Part shown: piece by piece, positions 7,192 through 16,570 of the stretch
How the letters are laid out: every line of letters begins with the position of its first letter
Numbering within the stretch: the first letter of the stretch is position 1
Assembly: GCF_030851345.1 (NCBI RefSeq)
Contig: NZ_JALPNU010000005.1
Coordinates: forward strand, 1-64,000
DNA: 64,000 nucleotides
Direction of reading: 5' to 3'
Source: Marinifilum sp. D714
Lineage (GTDB): Bacteria; Bacteroidota; Bacteroidia; Bacteroidales; Marinifilaceae
Notes under the pieces: model-generated
Databases searched by the model: none
Seen by the model: only the letters and a program-made list of their open reading frames with translations
Told to the model about the DNA's origin: nothing
Program-made: the position numbers and the translations under genes

Positions 7192-8307
7192 TTAATTTCT
7201 TCTTGGACAATATGGCAATTTTACCATTTCGTAAGCGTCATGATAATTTCCTTCTACACAATCGGTAGGATCGCAACAAGTGTGACAAACTCGTTTGAAC
7301 GCTCTGAATTTATGAAGCTCAACACCTGGAGCCATAAAGTCTTCTTTCACGGGTTCTTCGCGCATCAAATCTGTACTTAGGTATTTTTTGTTATCATCGG
7401 CAAATACAGTTACCACGACTGCATCAGCACCTAATTCCTCCTGAATTTTAAGTGCTCCCAAAAAGTTTGCTCCCGATGAAATCCCTATTCCGATTCCCAA
7501 AACAGAAGAAAGTTTTTGTGCCATAACAATTGCATCACCATCATCAACACTTACAATTTCATCCAGTTTACCCAACTCTACAATAGAAGGAATAAACTCA
7601 TCGGAAATTCCCTGAATTCTATGCTTTCCAACTTTGTATCCAGTTGACATGGTAGGTGAGTTAGATGGTTCAAGAGGATGAATTTTAATTTCAGGATTCT
7701 GCTCTTTTAGGAATTTACCAACTCCCATCACAGTTCCTCCCGTTCCAACACCTGCAACAAATGCGTCAGGCACCAGATTTCTATATTTCAATTGCCACCA
7801 CAATTCCTGAGCAGTTGTGTTGTAATGTGCTTCACAATTGTCCCAGTTGGAAAACTGACGTGGCAAAAAGGTATGCTCGTCTTCTTCGGCTAATTTGTTC
7901 GCCATTTCGATACTTCCAAGGAATCCACCCTCCACTTTGCTTACCAACTGAATGTCTGCACCGTAGCTTTTCATCAGGTTAATTCTTTCCTGACTCATCC
8001 AATCGGGCATATAAATGGTAACAGGATGTCCCATGGCACGACCAATTCCTGAGAATGCAATTCCTGTATTACCGCTGGTTGCCTCGATAATACGATCACC
8101 TTCTTTTAAAGCTCCGCTCTTATAGGCTTTTTGCAAAATATGAAATGCCATTCTATCCTTAATACTACCTGTCATGTTCAGGTATTCAGCCTTGGCATAA
8201 ATGGTACGAGTTTTTCCTTTGTAAGTAAACTCTATCGCTAATAAAGGCGTATTTCCGATTAAACTGGAAATGCCTACAATTCTTTTGCTTAGGGGATTTG
8301 TAATCAT
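7192..8307 (-). CDS. PLP-dependent cysteine synthase family enzyme with a Cys-rich tail
   Basis: The 371 residues have the fold-type II PLP enzyme pattern of cysteine synthase (O-acetylserine sulfhydrylase) and cystathionine beta-synthase. NMTGSIKDR carries the PLP lysine (Lys50), SGNTG (78-82) is the substrate loop, and GVGTGGT is the phosphate-binding loop. The expected role is beta-replacement on an activated serine to make cysteine or a derivative. The last 35 residues add a Cys-rich extension: CHTCC (341-345), Cys350 and Cys367. Classical CysK lacks this; it could bind a metal or Fe-S cluster or accept a sulfane sulfur. Neighbouring thioredoxin reductase and cysteine desulfidase genes support a sulfur role. 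The gene has its own terminator and is separated by another from trxB. Confidence 0.85.
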   Translation of the reverse strand: MITNPLSKRIVGISSLIGNTPLLAIEFTYKGKTRTIYAKAEYLNMTGSIKDRMAFHILQKAYKSGALKEGDRIIEATSGNTGIAFSGIGRAMGHPVTIYMPDWMSQERINLMKSYGADIQLVSKVEGGFLGSIEMANKLAEEDEHTFLPRQFSNWDNCEAHYNTTAQELWWQLKYRNLVPDAFVAGVGTGGTVMGVGKFLKEQNPEIKIHPLEPSNSPTMSTGYKVGKHRIQGISDEFIPSIVELGKLDEIVSVDDGDAIVMAQKLSSVLGIGIGISSGANFLGALKIQEELGADAVVVTVFADDNKKYLSTDLMREEPVKEDFMAPGVELHKFRAFKRVCHTCCDPTDCVEGNYHDAYEMVKLPYCPRRN

Positions 8308-8412
8308 TTTGTTAGGTTGTTATTTAACGAGAGCTCAATGTAAAAATCGATCTCACGTATAGTAGTTAAACATATTCAATCTTATAAGATCTCTTTATCC
8401 TTTATGTTTCTT

Positions 8413-8464
8413 AAAAAAGAGGCAAGCTCGTTTAACATGTCTGAATAAATTGGCGAGCTTGCCT
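8413..8464 (-). terminator. terminator of trxB
   Basis: AGGCAAGCTCG (8420-8430) and CGAGCTTGCCT (8454-8464) pair perfectly over 11 bp. On the minus strand the hairpin is followed by TCTTTTTT. It lies 40 bp after the trxB stop. Confidence 0.8.
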
Positions 8465-8503
8465 GCTTTGCTGAAACTTACACTTAAATTATGAAAGACG
8501 GTA

Positions 8504-9460
8504 TTAGTTCAATTCAGCTAAATATCTTTCAGCTTCCATAGCTGCCTGACATCCAGAAGCTGCAGAAGTAATTGCCTGACGATACACCGGATCCTGAACA
8601 TCACCACAAGCAAATACACCTTTAACATTTGTTTTAGGAGTTCCTGCTTCAGTTAAAATGTATCCCTGATCGTCAGTTTTCACATATTTTGAGAAGACAT
8701 CAGAGTTTGGATGGTGTCCAATTGCCAGGAAAAATCCATCAATAGCAATTTTCACTTCCTCTTCTTCAGGAGTACCAGCTTTTTTAATCAAAGTGCATCC
8801 TTCAACTCCCATATCTCCAGTTAATTCTTTGGTATTGTGTTCGAATAATATTTCGATATTTTCTGTTTTGAAAACTCTCTCCTGCATTGCTTTCGAAGCA
8901 CGCAAATGATCCTTACGTACCACCAAATACACTTTGTTACAAAGTCCGGCAAGATATGATGCCTCTTCGCAAGCAGTATCACCACCACCCACTACGGCAA
9001 CATCTTTTCCTCTATAGAAAAATCCATCACAAGTAGCACATGCCGAAACACCAGAACCTTTATATTTCTCTTCACTTTCAAGTCCTAAATACTTGGCAGT
9101 TGCTCCTGTTGCAATAATTACCGATTCAGCTTCTATTTCAGTTTTACCATCCACAGTTACTTTGTATGGTCTTTGCTCAAAATCAACATCAGTAACAATT
9201 CCCCAACGGCAATCACAACCAAATCTTTCAGCTTGCTTTTTTAGCTCTCCCATCATTACAGGACCACTAATTCCTTCCGGGTATCCAGGAAAGTTATCAA
9301 TCTCAGTAGTTGTTGTTAACTGACCACCTGGTTGCAATCCTTCATAAACCACAGGGTTCAAATTCGCTCTGGAAGCATAAATACCAGCGGTATAACCCGC
9401 AGGGCCTGAACCAATAATCAAACACTTTACTTTTTCAATATTATTCTCTTTCACATCCAT
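8504..9460 (-). CDS. trxB: thioredoxin reductase
   Basis: The 318 residues match the low-molecular-weight NADPH-dependent thioredoxin reductase. The N-terminal FAD site is GSGPAGYTAG (17-26). The redox-active pair is CATC (141-144), followed by DGFFYRG and the NADPH-binding GGGDTACEEA. The C-terminal FAD motif includes FACGDV. The enzyme passes electrons from NADPH to thioredoxin in the cytoplasm. Through DsbD these can be exported to periplasmic thioredoxin-fold proteins, of which this window has many. The gene follows cyuA with a 51-bp gap and is probably cotranscribed with it. Confidence 0.95.
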   Translation of the reverse strand: MDVKENNIEKVKCLIIGSGPAGYTAGIYASRANLNPVVYEGLQPGGQLTTTTEIDNFPGYPEGISGPVMMGELKKQAERFGCDCRWGIVTDVDFEQRPYKVTVDGKTEIEAESVIIATGATAKYLGLESEEKYKGSGVSACATCDGFFYRGKDVAVVGGGDTACEEASYLAGLCNKVYLVVRKDHLRASKAMQERVFKTENIEILFEHNTKELTGDMGVEGCTLIKKAGTPEEEEVKIAIDGFFLAIGHHPNSDVFSKYVKTDDQGYILTEAGTPKTNVKGVFACGDVQDPVYRQAITSAASGCQAAMEAERYLAELN

Positions 9461-9479
9461 CTTAAATCAATATTTTATC

Positions 9480-9507
9480 ACCTGAATTTGATTAAAATCC
9501 TTCAGGT
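9480..9507 (-). other. intercistronic hairpin between cyuA and trxB
   Basis: ACCTGAA and TTCAGGT (7 bp) flank a 14-nt loop in the short gap between the two genes. No T-run follows, so it more likely affects mRNA processing or stability than termination. Confidence 0.4.
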
Positions 9508-9511
9508 TAGC

Positions 9512-10792
9512 TTATGATATCTTTTTCATTTTCTCCAACATGGTCTTTAGAATCACCTCATCGGTTACTTCCATTCCTTCATTGGCAAGACGTCCAATAT
9601 TTCTAATTGTTGCTTCAACGTCATCATCAATAATACCATTCATTCCATTTAGCACATTGTGGTTCATTGCCAATAAAGAGGATTGAATTGCAGCACTAAC
9701 ACTTGCCGAAATCTTATGAGAACAACCGTATTTTGCACCATCGCAAATCATACCCGTTACACTACCAGTCATGTTTTTCAAGGTCATGCCCAGCTGTTGG
9801 AAATCTCCTCCCATAATGTAAGTAATTCCACATCCTGCACCAGCAGTAGAAAGCAACACTCCGCATAATGCCGACAATTGCCCTACAAATGATTTCATGT
9901 AAATTGTAGTTAGCAATGCCAAAGCCAAACCACGTAATAATTTTTCGTGCTCTACTTCCAATTCTTCCGCTGCAACCACTACAGGAAGGGTAACACTAAT
10001 TCCCTGGTTACCACTACCACAATTCGACATCACCGGCATGGTACTACCTGCCATACGAGCATCAGAAGCAGCAGCAGTTAACATGATTGATCGGTTCATG
10101 ACATCAGAAGACAATAAACCTTTCTTGATGTTCAACATCATCGATTTACCAACCTGAAGACCATAATTTCCTCTTAAGCCTTCCTCAGCAATCGATTTGT
10201 TCAATTTGATTCCTTTTTCGATGAAGCTGATCTCTGAAATATCTACCGTATTGATAAAATTGTAAATATTTTCAAAGCTCCATTGGGAGAAGTCTGTTCC
10301 TCCTTTATCACCGGAATCACGTGCATTGCTGTATATCACCTCTCCATTTCTTTCAACAGCTACAATATTTGTATGACGATCTTGAATAATTACTCTACCA
10401 GTATTGTCTCCATTGTGGCAAATACACTCAATGTACAATTTAGGTACATCATACTTTACATCAACTGAAACCTTTCCTTCATCGACAAAAGATTTTGCCA
10501 TGTCCATAACATCCTCACTGATGCCATCCAATACTTCAAGTCCCGCTGTTGGATCACCACCTAAAGCACCTAATGCTCCGGCAATGGTTAATCCAACCAT
10601 ACCCGAACCAGGTATTCCTACGCCCATTCCATTTTTTAAAATGTTTCCACTTACAAAGAACTCTATGCGTTCTGGTTGTAATGTTAACACTTCGCGAGCT
10701 TTAGCTGCTGCATAAGCAACTGCTACCGGTTCTGTACATCCAAGAGCTGGAACGAATTCCTCCTTCAGCTTTTGCAAGAATACTTCTTTCAT
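9512..10792 (-). CDS. cyuA: L-cysteine desulfidase family protein (UPF0597)
   Basis: The 426-residue protein has the UPF0597/CyuA layout. The start ALGCTEPVAVAYAA carries the conserved Cys19. Later come SNCGSGNQGI, LLSTAGAGCGI and MICDGAKYGCSHK. In this family conserved cysteines bind an oxygen-sensitive [4Fe-4S] cluster, and the enzyme converts L-cysteine to pyruvate, ammonia and sulfide. The related serine dehydratase alpha-like annotation is the main alternative. The cytoplasmic enzyme heads a probable operon with trxB. Together with the cysteine synthase-like gene this gives both cysteine-making and cysteine-breaking functions within 3.6 kb. A GC-rich hairpin precedes the gene. Confidence 0.85.
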   Translation of the reverse strand: MKEVFLQKLKEEFVPALGCTEPVAVAYAAAKAREVLTLQPERIEFFVSGNILKNGMGVGIPGSGMVGLTIAGALGALGGDPTAGLEVLDGISEDVMDMAKSFVDEGKVSVDVKYDVPKLYIECICHNGDNTGRVIIQDRHTNIVAVERNGEVIYSNARDSGDKGGTDFSQWSFENIYNFINTVDISEISFIEKGIKLNKSIAEEGLRGNYGLQVGKSMMLNIKKGLLSSDVMNRSIMLTAAASDARMAGSTMPVMSNCGSGNQGISVTLPVVVAAEELEVEHEKLLRGLALALLTTIYMKSFVGQLSALCGVLLSTAGAGCGITYIMGGDFQQLGMTLKNMTGSVTGMICDGAKYGCSHKISASVSAAIQSSLLAMNHNVLNGMNGIIDDDVEATIRNIGRLANEGMEVTDEVILKTMLEKMKKIS

Positions 10793-10858
10793 TAGTTAGA
10801 GATAAAATTAAATGTTTGTTGTTTTTTTGGGTGGTTAATTGTTGTTAGATGAAAGAAC

Positions 10859-10890
10859 GGACCGGCCGGCCCCTTACCTCCGACCGATCC
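10859..10890 (-). terminator. GC-rich hairpin between the M16 peptidase gene and cyuA
   Basis: On the minus strand GGATCGGTCGG pairs with CCGGCCGGTCC over 11 bp when two G-U pairs are allowed, with a 10-nt loop. It lies 34 bp after the peptidase stop, and a weak T-rich run follows. It is far more GC-rich than its surroundings. It probably ends the peptidase transcript, though a role in the cyuA leader is possible. Confidence 0.5.
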
Positions 10891-10923
10891 AAAACTAAAC
10901 CAAAACAGACTATTGATTTTGTT

Positions 10924-13725
10924 TTACGATTTCTTAGGGTTCATCACTACCTCTACAGAATCGTATTTCCTAAATAATTTTTTAGCAAATTCTTTTACTT
11001 TCTTAGCACTAATACTATTTACAAGATTATTGTAAGATTCAGTATCAGTAATAGGTTCATTGTTCATTAATGATCCCTGAATTACACTTAACCAGAAACT
11101 GTTTTCTTTTACTGCTTCAGCTCTGTTCTTAATGTAATTTTTCTTGATTTCTTCAAGATCAGTTTCATTAACTGTTTTTACAATGGCATCAATTTCCTGA
11201 TATACCAATTCTCTTAATCTTTCTTGCTTTTCAGGACCACAATCGAAACTGATTGTGATACCAACATTTTCGTATGGACGCTTGCTGATTGATGGACGAA
11301 CGCTAACACCGTAAGTTCCACCTTCTTGCTCACGTATGGTTTCCATATATCTTTTCGAAAGTAATTCTGCAACAACTCTTGCATACATTCTTGTTTCAAG
11401 ATTGTATTTCATTTCATTTTTAACTGAAAGGAATACTGTTGTTTTTGGTACTTGCATTTCTCTTTCAAAAATATTTTGAGATTTTCCTTCTGCCATACGC
11501 ACTTTTCTGTCAACCCAGTTTTCCTTGCGATTCTCAGAAGAAATGCTTCCAATGTATTTGCGGATTAAAGGCAAATGCTTTTCCTCATCGATATTACCTA
11601 CAAACAGGAAGGTAAAGTCGCTTGCATCTTTAAATCTGTCCAAATAAATTTTCTTGGCCTTTTCAAAATCGATATTATTAACGAACTCTTCATTGAACAT
11701 CAATGCACGTTCGTGGTGGTTAGCCATCATCTGTCCAATTGTATCCTTCAATGCTTTGCCATTGTCAGCTTTCACATTTTGAAGATTGTTCTTAATTGCT
11801 CCCATTTGTGCCTGGAATACATTTTCATCGAATCTTGGATGCTCGAAATACTGATACAATAACTGTAACATGGTTTCGAAATCCTTTGGAGAAGCTGATC
11901 CCGAGAATGTTTCAGTATATGAACCCAATGCGGGTTGCACACCTGCAATCTTACCTGTCAATTTCTTTCTTAACTGAATGGCATTGAATTCTCCTACTCC
12001 TGAAATTTTTGCTAACATGGTTGCAACATCTCCAGACTCTAAATCTTCTCTTTCAAGTAGTGAACTACCACCAAAGCTATATGAGCTAAATAAAATTTCA
12101 TCCTTGCTGTAATCAGTAGGAAGAACAACTACACGAGCACCATTCTCTAATGTATATAATTTCGCATCTGTCCCTTTTACAACTGATTCCGAAGCAAATT
12201 TCTTGTCTGTTAATTCATCAGTAACAAGCGGAGCATCACCTGTTTCATCCGCATAAGCTTCAATATTTGAAGTCATTACTTTTTTAACCGATGCAAATAA
12301 CTCCTCTTTTGTAGGGTATTTGATTTCTTCTTTATCTGGACCGCTCAAAGCAAAAACACTGTTGTTGATATTTCCATAGTTTTTCAACATTGAGTTTACC
12401 TCCATTAAGGTAATAGATGGAATCGTTTTTTCTCCAAATTCCACTTCCCATTCTACTGAAGGAGCAGGATTAGCACTTAAATAATGCTTCTGGAAAGTTT
12501 TTGCCCAATCTTCGTTTGAAATTTTATCTTTTCCTTGCAGATATGATTCATAACTTCTCAAGAACGAAGTTTTTACTCTTTCCAATTCTGTCTCTGTAAA
12601 TCCAAAGCGTTGAACTCTGGCAAATTCAGTCATGAATGTTTCGAATGCTTCAATTTCTTTGTTCTCTTTTGGTGAAACACCAATGTAGTTTGCTTCTTTG
12701 GTACGACACATTCCGAAATTGCCAACGCTCATTCCCACAGCAGGACATGCTGGATTTTGCATCAACTCTTTCAAGCGGTTGTTGAACATGGTATTGAACA
12801 TTCCCTGAACCAAACTCTCACGCATATAATTTTCATCACGTGTAGTATAAGCTGGCTTACGGAAAATCCAGTTGATAGAAACTGATTTAGCTTCCTTATC
12901 TTTCGCCAATACATATTGAGGTTCTTTGCTATCTTCTACCTGATAGTATACTCTTTCAGCAGCACTTTTAGGCATTGGAATTTTTGAGAAAAGAGACTTT
13001 ACTTTTGCTTCAATTTTCTCCACATCAAAATCACCAACTACCACTACAGCCTGGTTATCCGGACGGTACCATTTCTTGTAGTAATCGCGCAATTGCTTGT
13101 GCTCAAAGTTATCGATTACATTCAAGTCTCCAATTACATCACGTTTAGCGTACTGCGAGTGATTGTACATTACCGGTCTGGTTTGAGAGCTGATACGAAA
13201 ACGAGAATTTCTTCTGGTTCTCCACTCTTCATGAATTACACCTCTTTCCGATTCAATTTCTTCTGCTTCCAATAACAAGCCACCCGACCAATCGTGAAGG
13301 ACAAGTAAAGCGGAATCCAATAAGTTATCGTTACCTGTAGGAAGGTTACTGATGTTGTATACTGTCTCATCCTGAGCTGTATAAGCATTGATATCTCTAC
13401 CAAACTTGATACCGTTCTTCTCAAGATAATTCAACATGTTTTTCCCTGGGAAGTTTTTAAGACCATTAAAAGCCATGTGCTCCAAAAAGTGAGCCAATCC
13501 ATTTTGTGCATCTTCTTCTAAAATTGCACCTACATTTTGCACGAAATAAAGACTTGCTCTGTCTTTTGGCTCTTCATTGTGCATCACATAATAGGTCATT
13601 CCATTAGAAAGCTTACCATGCTTTACCTTAGGATTCAACGGAATTGTTGTAGTATTTTGAGCCTGGCTAAAATTACCAGAGAACAAAATCACACTCATTA
13701 CGAGTAAGGTTAAGAATTTCTTCAT
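10924..13725 (-). CDS. secreted M16-family zinc peptidase
   Basis: The 933-residue protein starts with a signal peptide (MKKFLTLLVMSVILFSGNFSQAQ). The inverted zinc motif HFLEH is at 79-83 (GLAHFLEHMAFNG), and a downstream acidic helix (EIESERGVIHEEW) supplies the third ligand, so the N-terminal domain looks active. The second half repeats the fold without the zinc site and carries the EQEGGTYGVSV motif used for substrate binding. Pitrilysin/insulinase-like enzymes of this size are clamshells that degrade peptides. The location is probably the periplasm. The gene has its own promoter-like element and looks monocistronic. Proximity to cysteine genes may be incidental. Confidence 0.9.
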   Translation of the reverse strand: MKKFLTLLVMSVILFSGNFSQAQNTTTIPLNPKVKHGKLSNGMTYYVMHNEEPKDRASLYFVQNVGAILEEDAQNGLAHFLEHMAFNGLKNFPGKNMLNYLEKNGIKFGRDINAYTAQDETVYNISNLPTGNDNLLDSALLVLHDWSGGLLLEAEEIESERGVIHEEWRTRRNSRFRISSQTRPVMYNHSQYAKRDVIGDLNVIDNFEHKQLRDYYKKWYRPDNQAVVVVGDFDVEKIEAKVKSLFSKIPMPKSAAERVYYQVEDSKEPQYVLAKDKEAKSVSINWIFRKPAYTTRDENYMRESLVQGMFNTMFNNRLKELMQNPACPAVGMSVGNFGMCRTKEANYIGVSPKENKEIEAFETFMTEFARVQRFGFTETELERVKTSFLRSYESYLQGKDKISNEDWAKTFQKHYLSANPAPSVEWEVEFGEKTIPSITLMEVNSMLKNYGNINNSVFALSGPDKEEIKYPTKEELFASVKKVMTSNIEAYADETGDAPLVTDELTDKKFASESVVKGTDAKLYTLENGARVVVLPTDYSKDEILFSSYSFGGSSLLEREDLESGDVATMLAKISGVGEFNAIQLRKKLTGKIAGVQPALGSYTETFSGSASPKDFETMLQLLYQYFEHPRFDENVFQAQMGAIKNNLQNVKADNGKALKDTIGQMMANHHERALMFNEEFVNNIDFEKAKKIYLDRFKDASDFTFLFVGNIDEEKHLPLIRKYIGSISSENRKENWVDRKVRMAEGKSQNIFEREMQVPKTTVFLSVKNEMKYNLETRMYARVVAELLSKRYMETIREQEGGTYGVSVRPSISKRPYENVGITISFDCGPEKQERLRELVYQEIDAIVKTVNETDLEEIKKNYIKNRAEAVKENSFWLSVIQGSLMNNEPITDTESYNNLVNSISAKKVKEFAKKLFRKYDSVEVVMNPKKS

Positions 13726-13802
13726 TTTGTTGTTTTTTTAGTTTTTCTCAAAATCATTCCGAGAGTTCTGCCCGTCCGAGACAACAATCTTAAATGAGCA
13801 TG

Positions 13803-13810
13803 CAAAAGTA
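13803..13810 (-). promoter_or_regulatory. -7 element of the M16 peptidase gene
   Basis: The minus-strand sequence TACTTTTG matches the Bacteroidota -7 consensus TAnnTTTG exactly. Transcription would start near 13797, about 70 nt before the ATG. The -33 element is not clear. Confidence 0.45.
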
Positions 13811-13989
13811 GCATTATCTCAATTTAAAACGGTTTTTTGGTAATTGGTTTTCTAATGATAAAAGGGTGTGAGCAGGGAGTTTATAGATCAGATATTGGGG
13901 TAAAGTTCTTTACTGCCCTGCCCATAACCACTAACTAGTATTTGTTGTTGTAAATTTTGATTTTGATAGCCTTAGTTTTGTATAGACCT

Positions 13990-14019
13990 GATAACAGGAG
14001 GAGATTTCCTCCTATTATC
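13990..14019 (-). terminator. hairpin downstream of dsbD
   Basis: GATAACAGGAGGA and TCCTCCTATTATC pair at 12 of 13 positions around a 4-nt loop, 83 bp past the dsbD stop. There is no clear T-run, so it may be a weak or processed terminator. The rest of 13726-14101 holds only the peptidase promoter. Confidence 0.45.
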
Positions 14020-14101
14020 AAAATCTATTCTTACTAACCATGTTTTCATTGACTATATGAAAACTTCACTAACTAATCTAAACTATCTTTATATAATAGC
14101 T

Positions 14102-16099
14102 CTATTTAACGGTCTGAGCTGTTACTTTTTTTTTAAAATTCTCCTTTCCTTCATCAAGGAATTTTACAAATTTATTTACATCTAAATCGTAAGCTGTTGG
14201 TGTTGTTAAATCATTACCTTCTCCATCAAGAAGTACGTAATATGGCTGAGCATTTACATTATACTTACGAATTTGAAGATCTGCATTTTGCTTACCAATG
14301 GTTTTCTTTTTCTTTCCATCGTATTCAGACACATACCATTCTTCTTCTGGTAATTTCTTCTTATCGTCTACGTACAGAGCAACTATAATAAAATCTTCCT
14401 GTAATCTTTTTAATACTGCAGGATCGGACCATACATTGGCCTCCATTTCACGACAGTTTACACAACCGTGCCCAGTGAAATCTACGAAAATTGGCTTTCC
14501 TTCACGTTTTGATGCTTCCAGTGCTTCTTCATAATCGAAGTAACCTTCCAATCCATGAGGCAAATGTAAAAAGTCAGAGTATTTTGCCTTATGAGTTGCT
14601 TTATGAACTGGCCCTGCACCTCCTCCTGCATTATCGCGTACAATTTGACTTAGGTTAAAGTCGTGTGTAGCTTGAGGTGGGGTAAAACCTGATAACATTT
14701 TCAATGGAGCTCCAAACATACCTGGAATCATATACACAACGAATGAGAATGAAGCAATTGCCAACATCAATCGAGGTACGCTGATACTTTTCAATGGGCT
14801 ATCGTGAGCAAACATTAGTTTTCCTAACAAATAGAAACCTAATAATGTAAAGATTACAATCCAGATTGCGATATATACTTCTCTGTCCAAAATTCCCCAG
14901 TGATAAGTTTGATCGGCAACACTTAAGAATTTTAAACCCAATGCCAATTCCAAGAAACCTAACACAACTTTTACAGAGTTCAACCATCCACCTGATTTAG
15001 GAAGATTGTTCAACCATCCTGGGAAAATTGCAAACAATGTAAATGGCAATGCAAATGCCAATGAGAATCCTAACATACCAACAATTGGCATCAATACTTC
15101 ACCACCTGCTGATGCTACAAGAATTGAACCTACAATTGGACCTGTACATGAGAACGATACAAGTACCAAAGTAAATGCCATAAAGAAAGATCCCATGAAA
15201 CCACCTTTATCCTCATTCGCCACTGATTTGTTCACTATCCAACTTGGCATCGTAATTTCAAACATTCCAAAGAATGAGAATGCAAAAATCACAAATATCA
15301 AGAAGAACAAAATATTAGGAACCCAGTGAGTACTTAGGAAGTTCGCAAAATCAGGTCCCATTACTACTGCCAGAATTGTTCCAATTACAGTGTAAATTGC
15401 AATAATAGAGAAACCATAGAAGAAAGCATTCATTCTTCCTTTTGCTTTATTGCCACCACCTGAGTGCATAAAATAACTCACTGTCATAGGAATCATTGGG
15501 AATACACATGGAGTAACAATCGCAAGCAATCCACCTACAAAAGCTGCAATAAAAATTGCCCATAAGCCTTTTTTGCTTTCTTTATCATTGGTATCTGAAG
15601 AAGCATCTGCTACGACAGCTTTCTCCTTTGCTTCCCCAATTTTCAAATCAAACTCGTCATCCCCCATTACACATTGTCCGGTTTCATCGGAACAAGTCTG
15701 GAATTCGAAAGTACCGGCAACATGAAGCGGCAATTCTTTTACCTTAATGGTTTGACGCATTTCTCCTTCATTTTCGAAGTAGCTTACTTCTCCCTCCCAA
15801 ACTTCGTCGTACTTTTTGTGAGAGTTGATCGGCTTTACTTCTCCTACTCTTTCGTAACTTGAATTCTCTGCGAATTCGAAAGTGATCAAGATCGGACCTA
15901 AATCCGCATCGAAATCGTTGGAGTAAACATGCCAGGTTTTGTCAATCGTTGCTTTAAAAACAACATCTAATTCGTCTCCTACTTTTACATCTTTTTTAGA
16001 AAACTCTACTTTCCACTTTGTAGGCTCTATCATCTGCCCGAAAGAAAGTCCGCTAAAAACCATCATTAAAATGGCTAGAATTGTAATTTTACCTTTCAT
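14102..16099 (-). CDS. dsbD: thiol:disulfide interchange protein DsbD
   Basis: From the ATG at 16099 the product has 665 residues; an upstream TTG would extend it by 37 residues of unlikely sequence. It begins with a signal peptide and a periplasmic alpha domain (about 22-165) containing the pair TCSDETGQCV. Eight membrane spans follow, with the two transmembrane cysteines in TPCVFPM and SCTGP. The C-terminal thioredoxin-like domain has CVNC (FTGHGCVNCRE). DsbD moves electrons from cytoplasmic thioredoxin to periplasmic partners. The many secreted thioredoxin-fold proteins in this window are obvious candidates. The alpha domain is nearly duplicated as a free protein at 19710-20183. The gene has its own leader. 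Confidence 0.93.
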   Translation of the reverse strand: MKGKITILAILMMVFSGLSFGQMIEPTKWKVEFSKKDVKVGDELDVVFKATIDKTWHVYSNDFDADLGPILITFEFAENSSYERVGEVKPINSHKKYDEVWEGEVSYFENEGEMRQTIKVKELPLHVAGTFEFQTCSDETGQCVMGDDEFDLKIGEAKEKAVVADASSDTNDKESKKGLWAIFIAAFVGGLLAIVTPCVFPMIPMTVSYFMHSGGGNKAKGRMNAFFYGFSIIAIYTVIGTILAVVMGPDFANFLSTHWVPNILFFLIFVIFAFSFFGMFEITMPSWIVNKSVANEDKGGFMGSFFMAFTLVLVSFSCTGPIVGSILVASAGGEVLMPIVGMLGFSLAFALPFTLFAIFPGWLNNLPKSGGWLNSVKVVLGFLELALGLKFLSVADQTYHWGILDREVYIAIWIVIFTLLGFYLLGKLMFAHDSPLKSISVPRLMLAIASFSFVVYMIPGMFGAPLKMLSGFTPPQATHDFNLSQIVRDNAGGGAGPVHKATHKAKYSDFLHLPHGLEGYFDYEEALEASKREGKPIFVDFTGHGCVNCREMEANVWSDPAVLKRLQEDFIIVALYVDDKKKLPEEEWYVSEYDGKKKKTIGKQNADLQIRKYNVNAQPYYVLLDGEGNDLTTPTAYDLDVNKFVKFLDEGKENFKKKVTAQTVK

Positions 16100-16520
16100 C
16101 TGTTTCTTTTTAGTCTTAACTGATTGCAACCTTATTTTTATCAGATTCCAACCTGTTGGGTTGATTAGTTGATTATTTTTTGATTTAACCTTCGCTTTAG
16201 AGACAAGCAAAATCCCTAATTGGGTGAACGAAATAAGTAAAAAATATCGTTAATTAACGTTAATAATTAGCACATTAGCAGGCATCTAGAAAACAATCAA
16301 TTATTTATATTGTTTATTTTAAAATCTCTAAACTCGCTGATTATCTAGAGCTAGGAATTTCAATTACAATCCAGATTAGATAAAAATTGACTGTGAAAAA
16401 AAAATGATTTTTTTTTACTTTTTTTTCACTGATTGTAGTTTTAATGCCATTATTACTTAAAAATTGTAAATAGTTAGCCCATTTGAAGTTTCAAACTGAT
16501 GTCATTTTATTGCCCGATAC
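16100..16520. other. intergenic stretch upstream of dsbD
   Basis: This is the dsbD leader and promoter region. A strongly A/T-homopolymeric near-palindrome lies at about 16391-16433 (GTGAAAAAAAAA mirrored by TTTTTTTTCAC). I see no gene or clear promoter. Confidence 0.4.
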
Positions 16521-16544
16521 AAAAAAACCATCCCGAAGGATGGT
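16521..16544 (-). terminator. terminator of the PhnD-like/polyferredoxin operon
   Basis: ACCATCC and GGATGGT form a 7-bp stem with a 3-nt loop, followed by seven T residues on the minus strand. It lies 27 bp after the stop of the membrane ferredoxin gene. Confidence 0.8.
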
Positions 16545-16570
16545 CATATATTTTATCGTGGTACTTTGTT

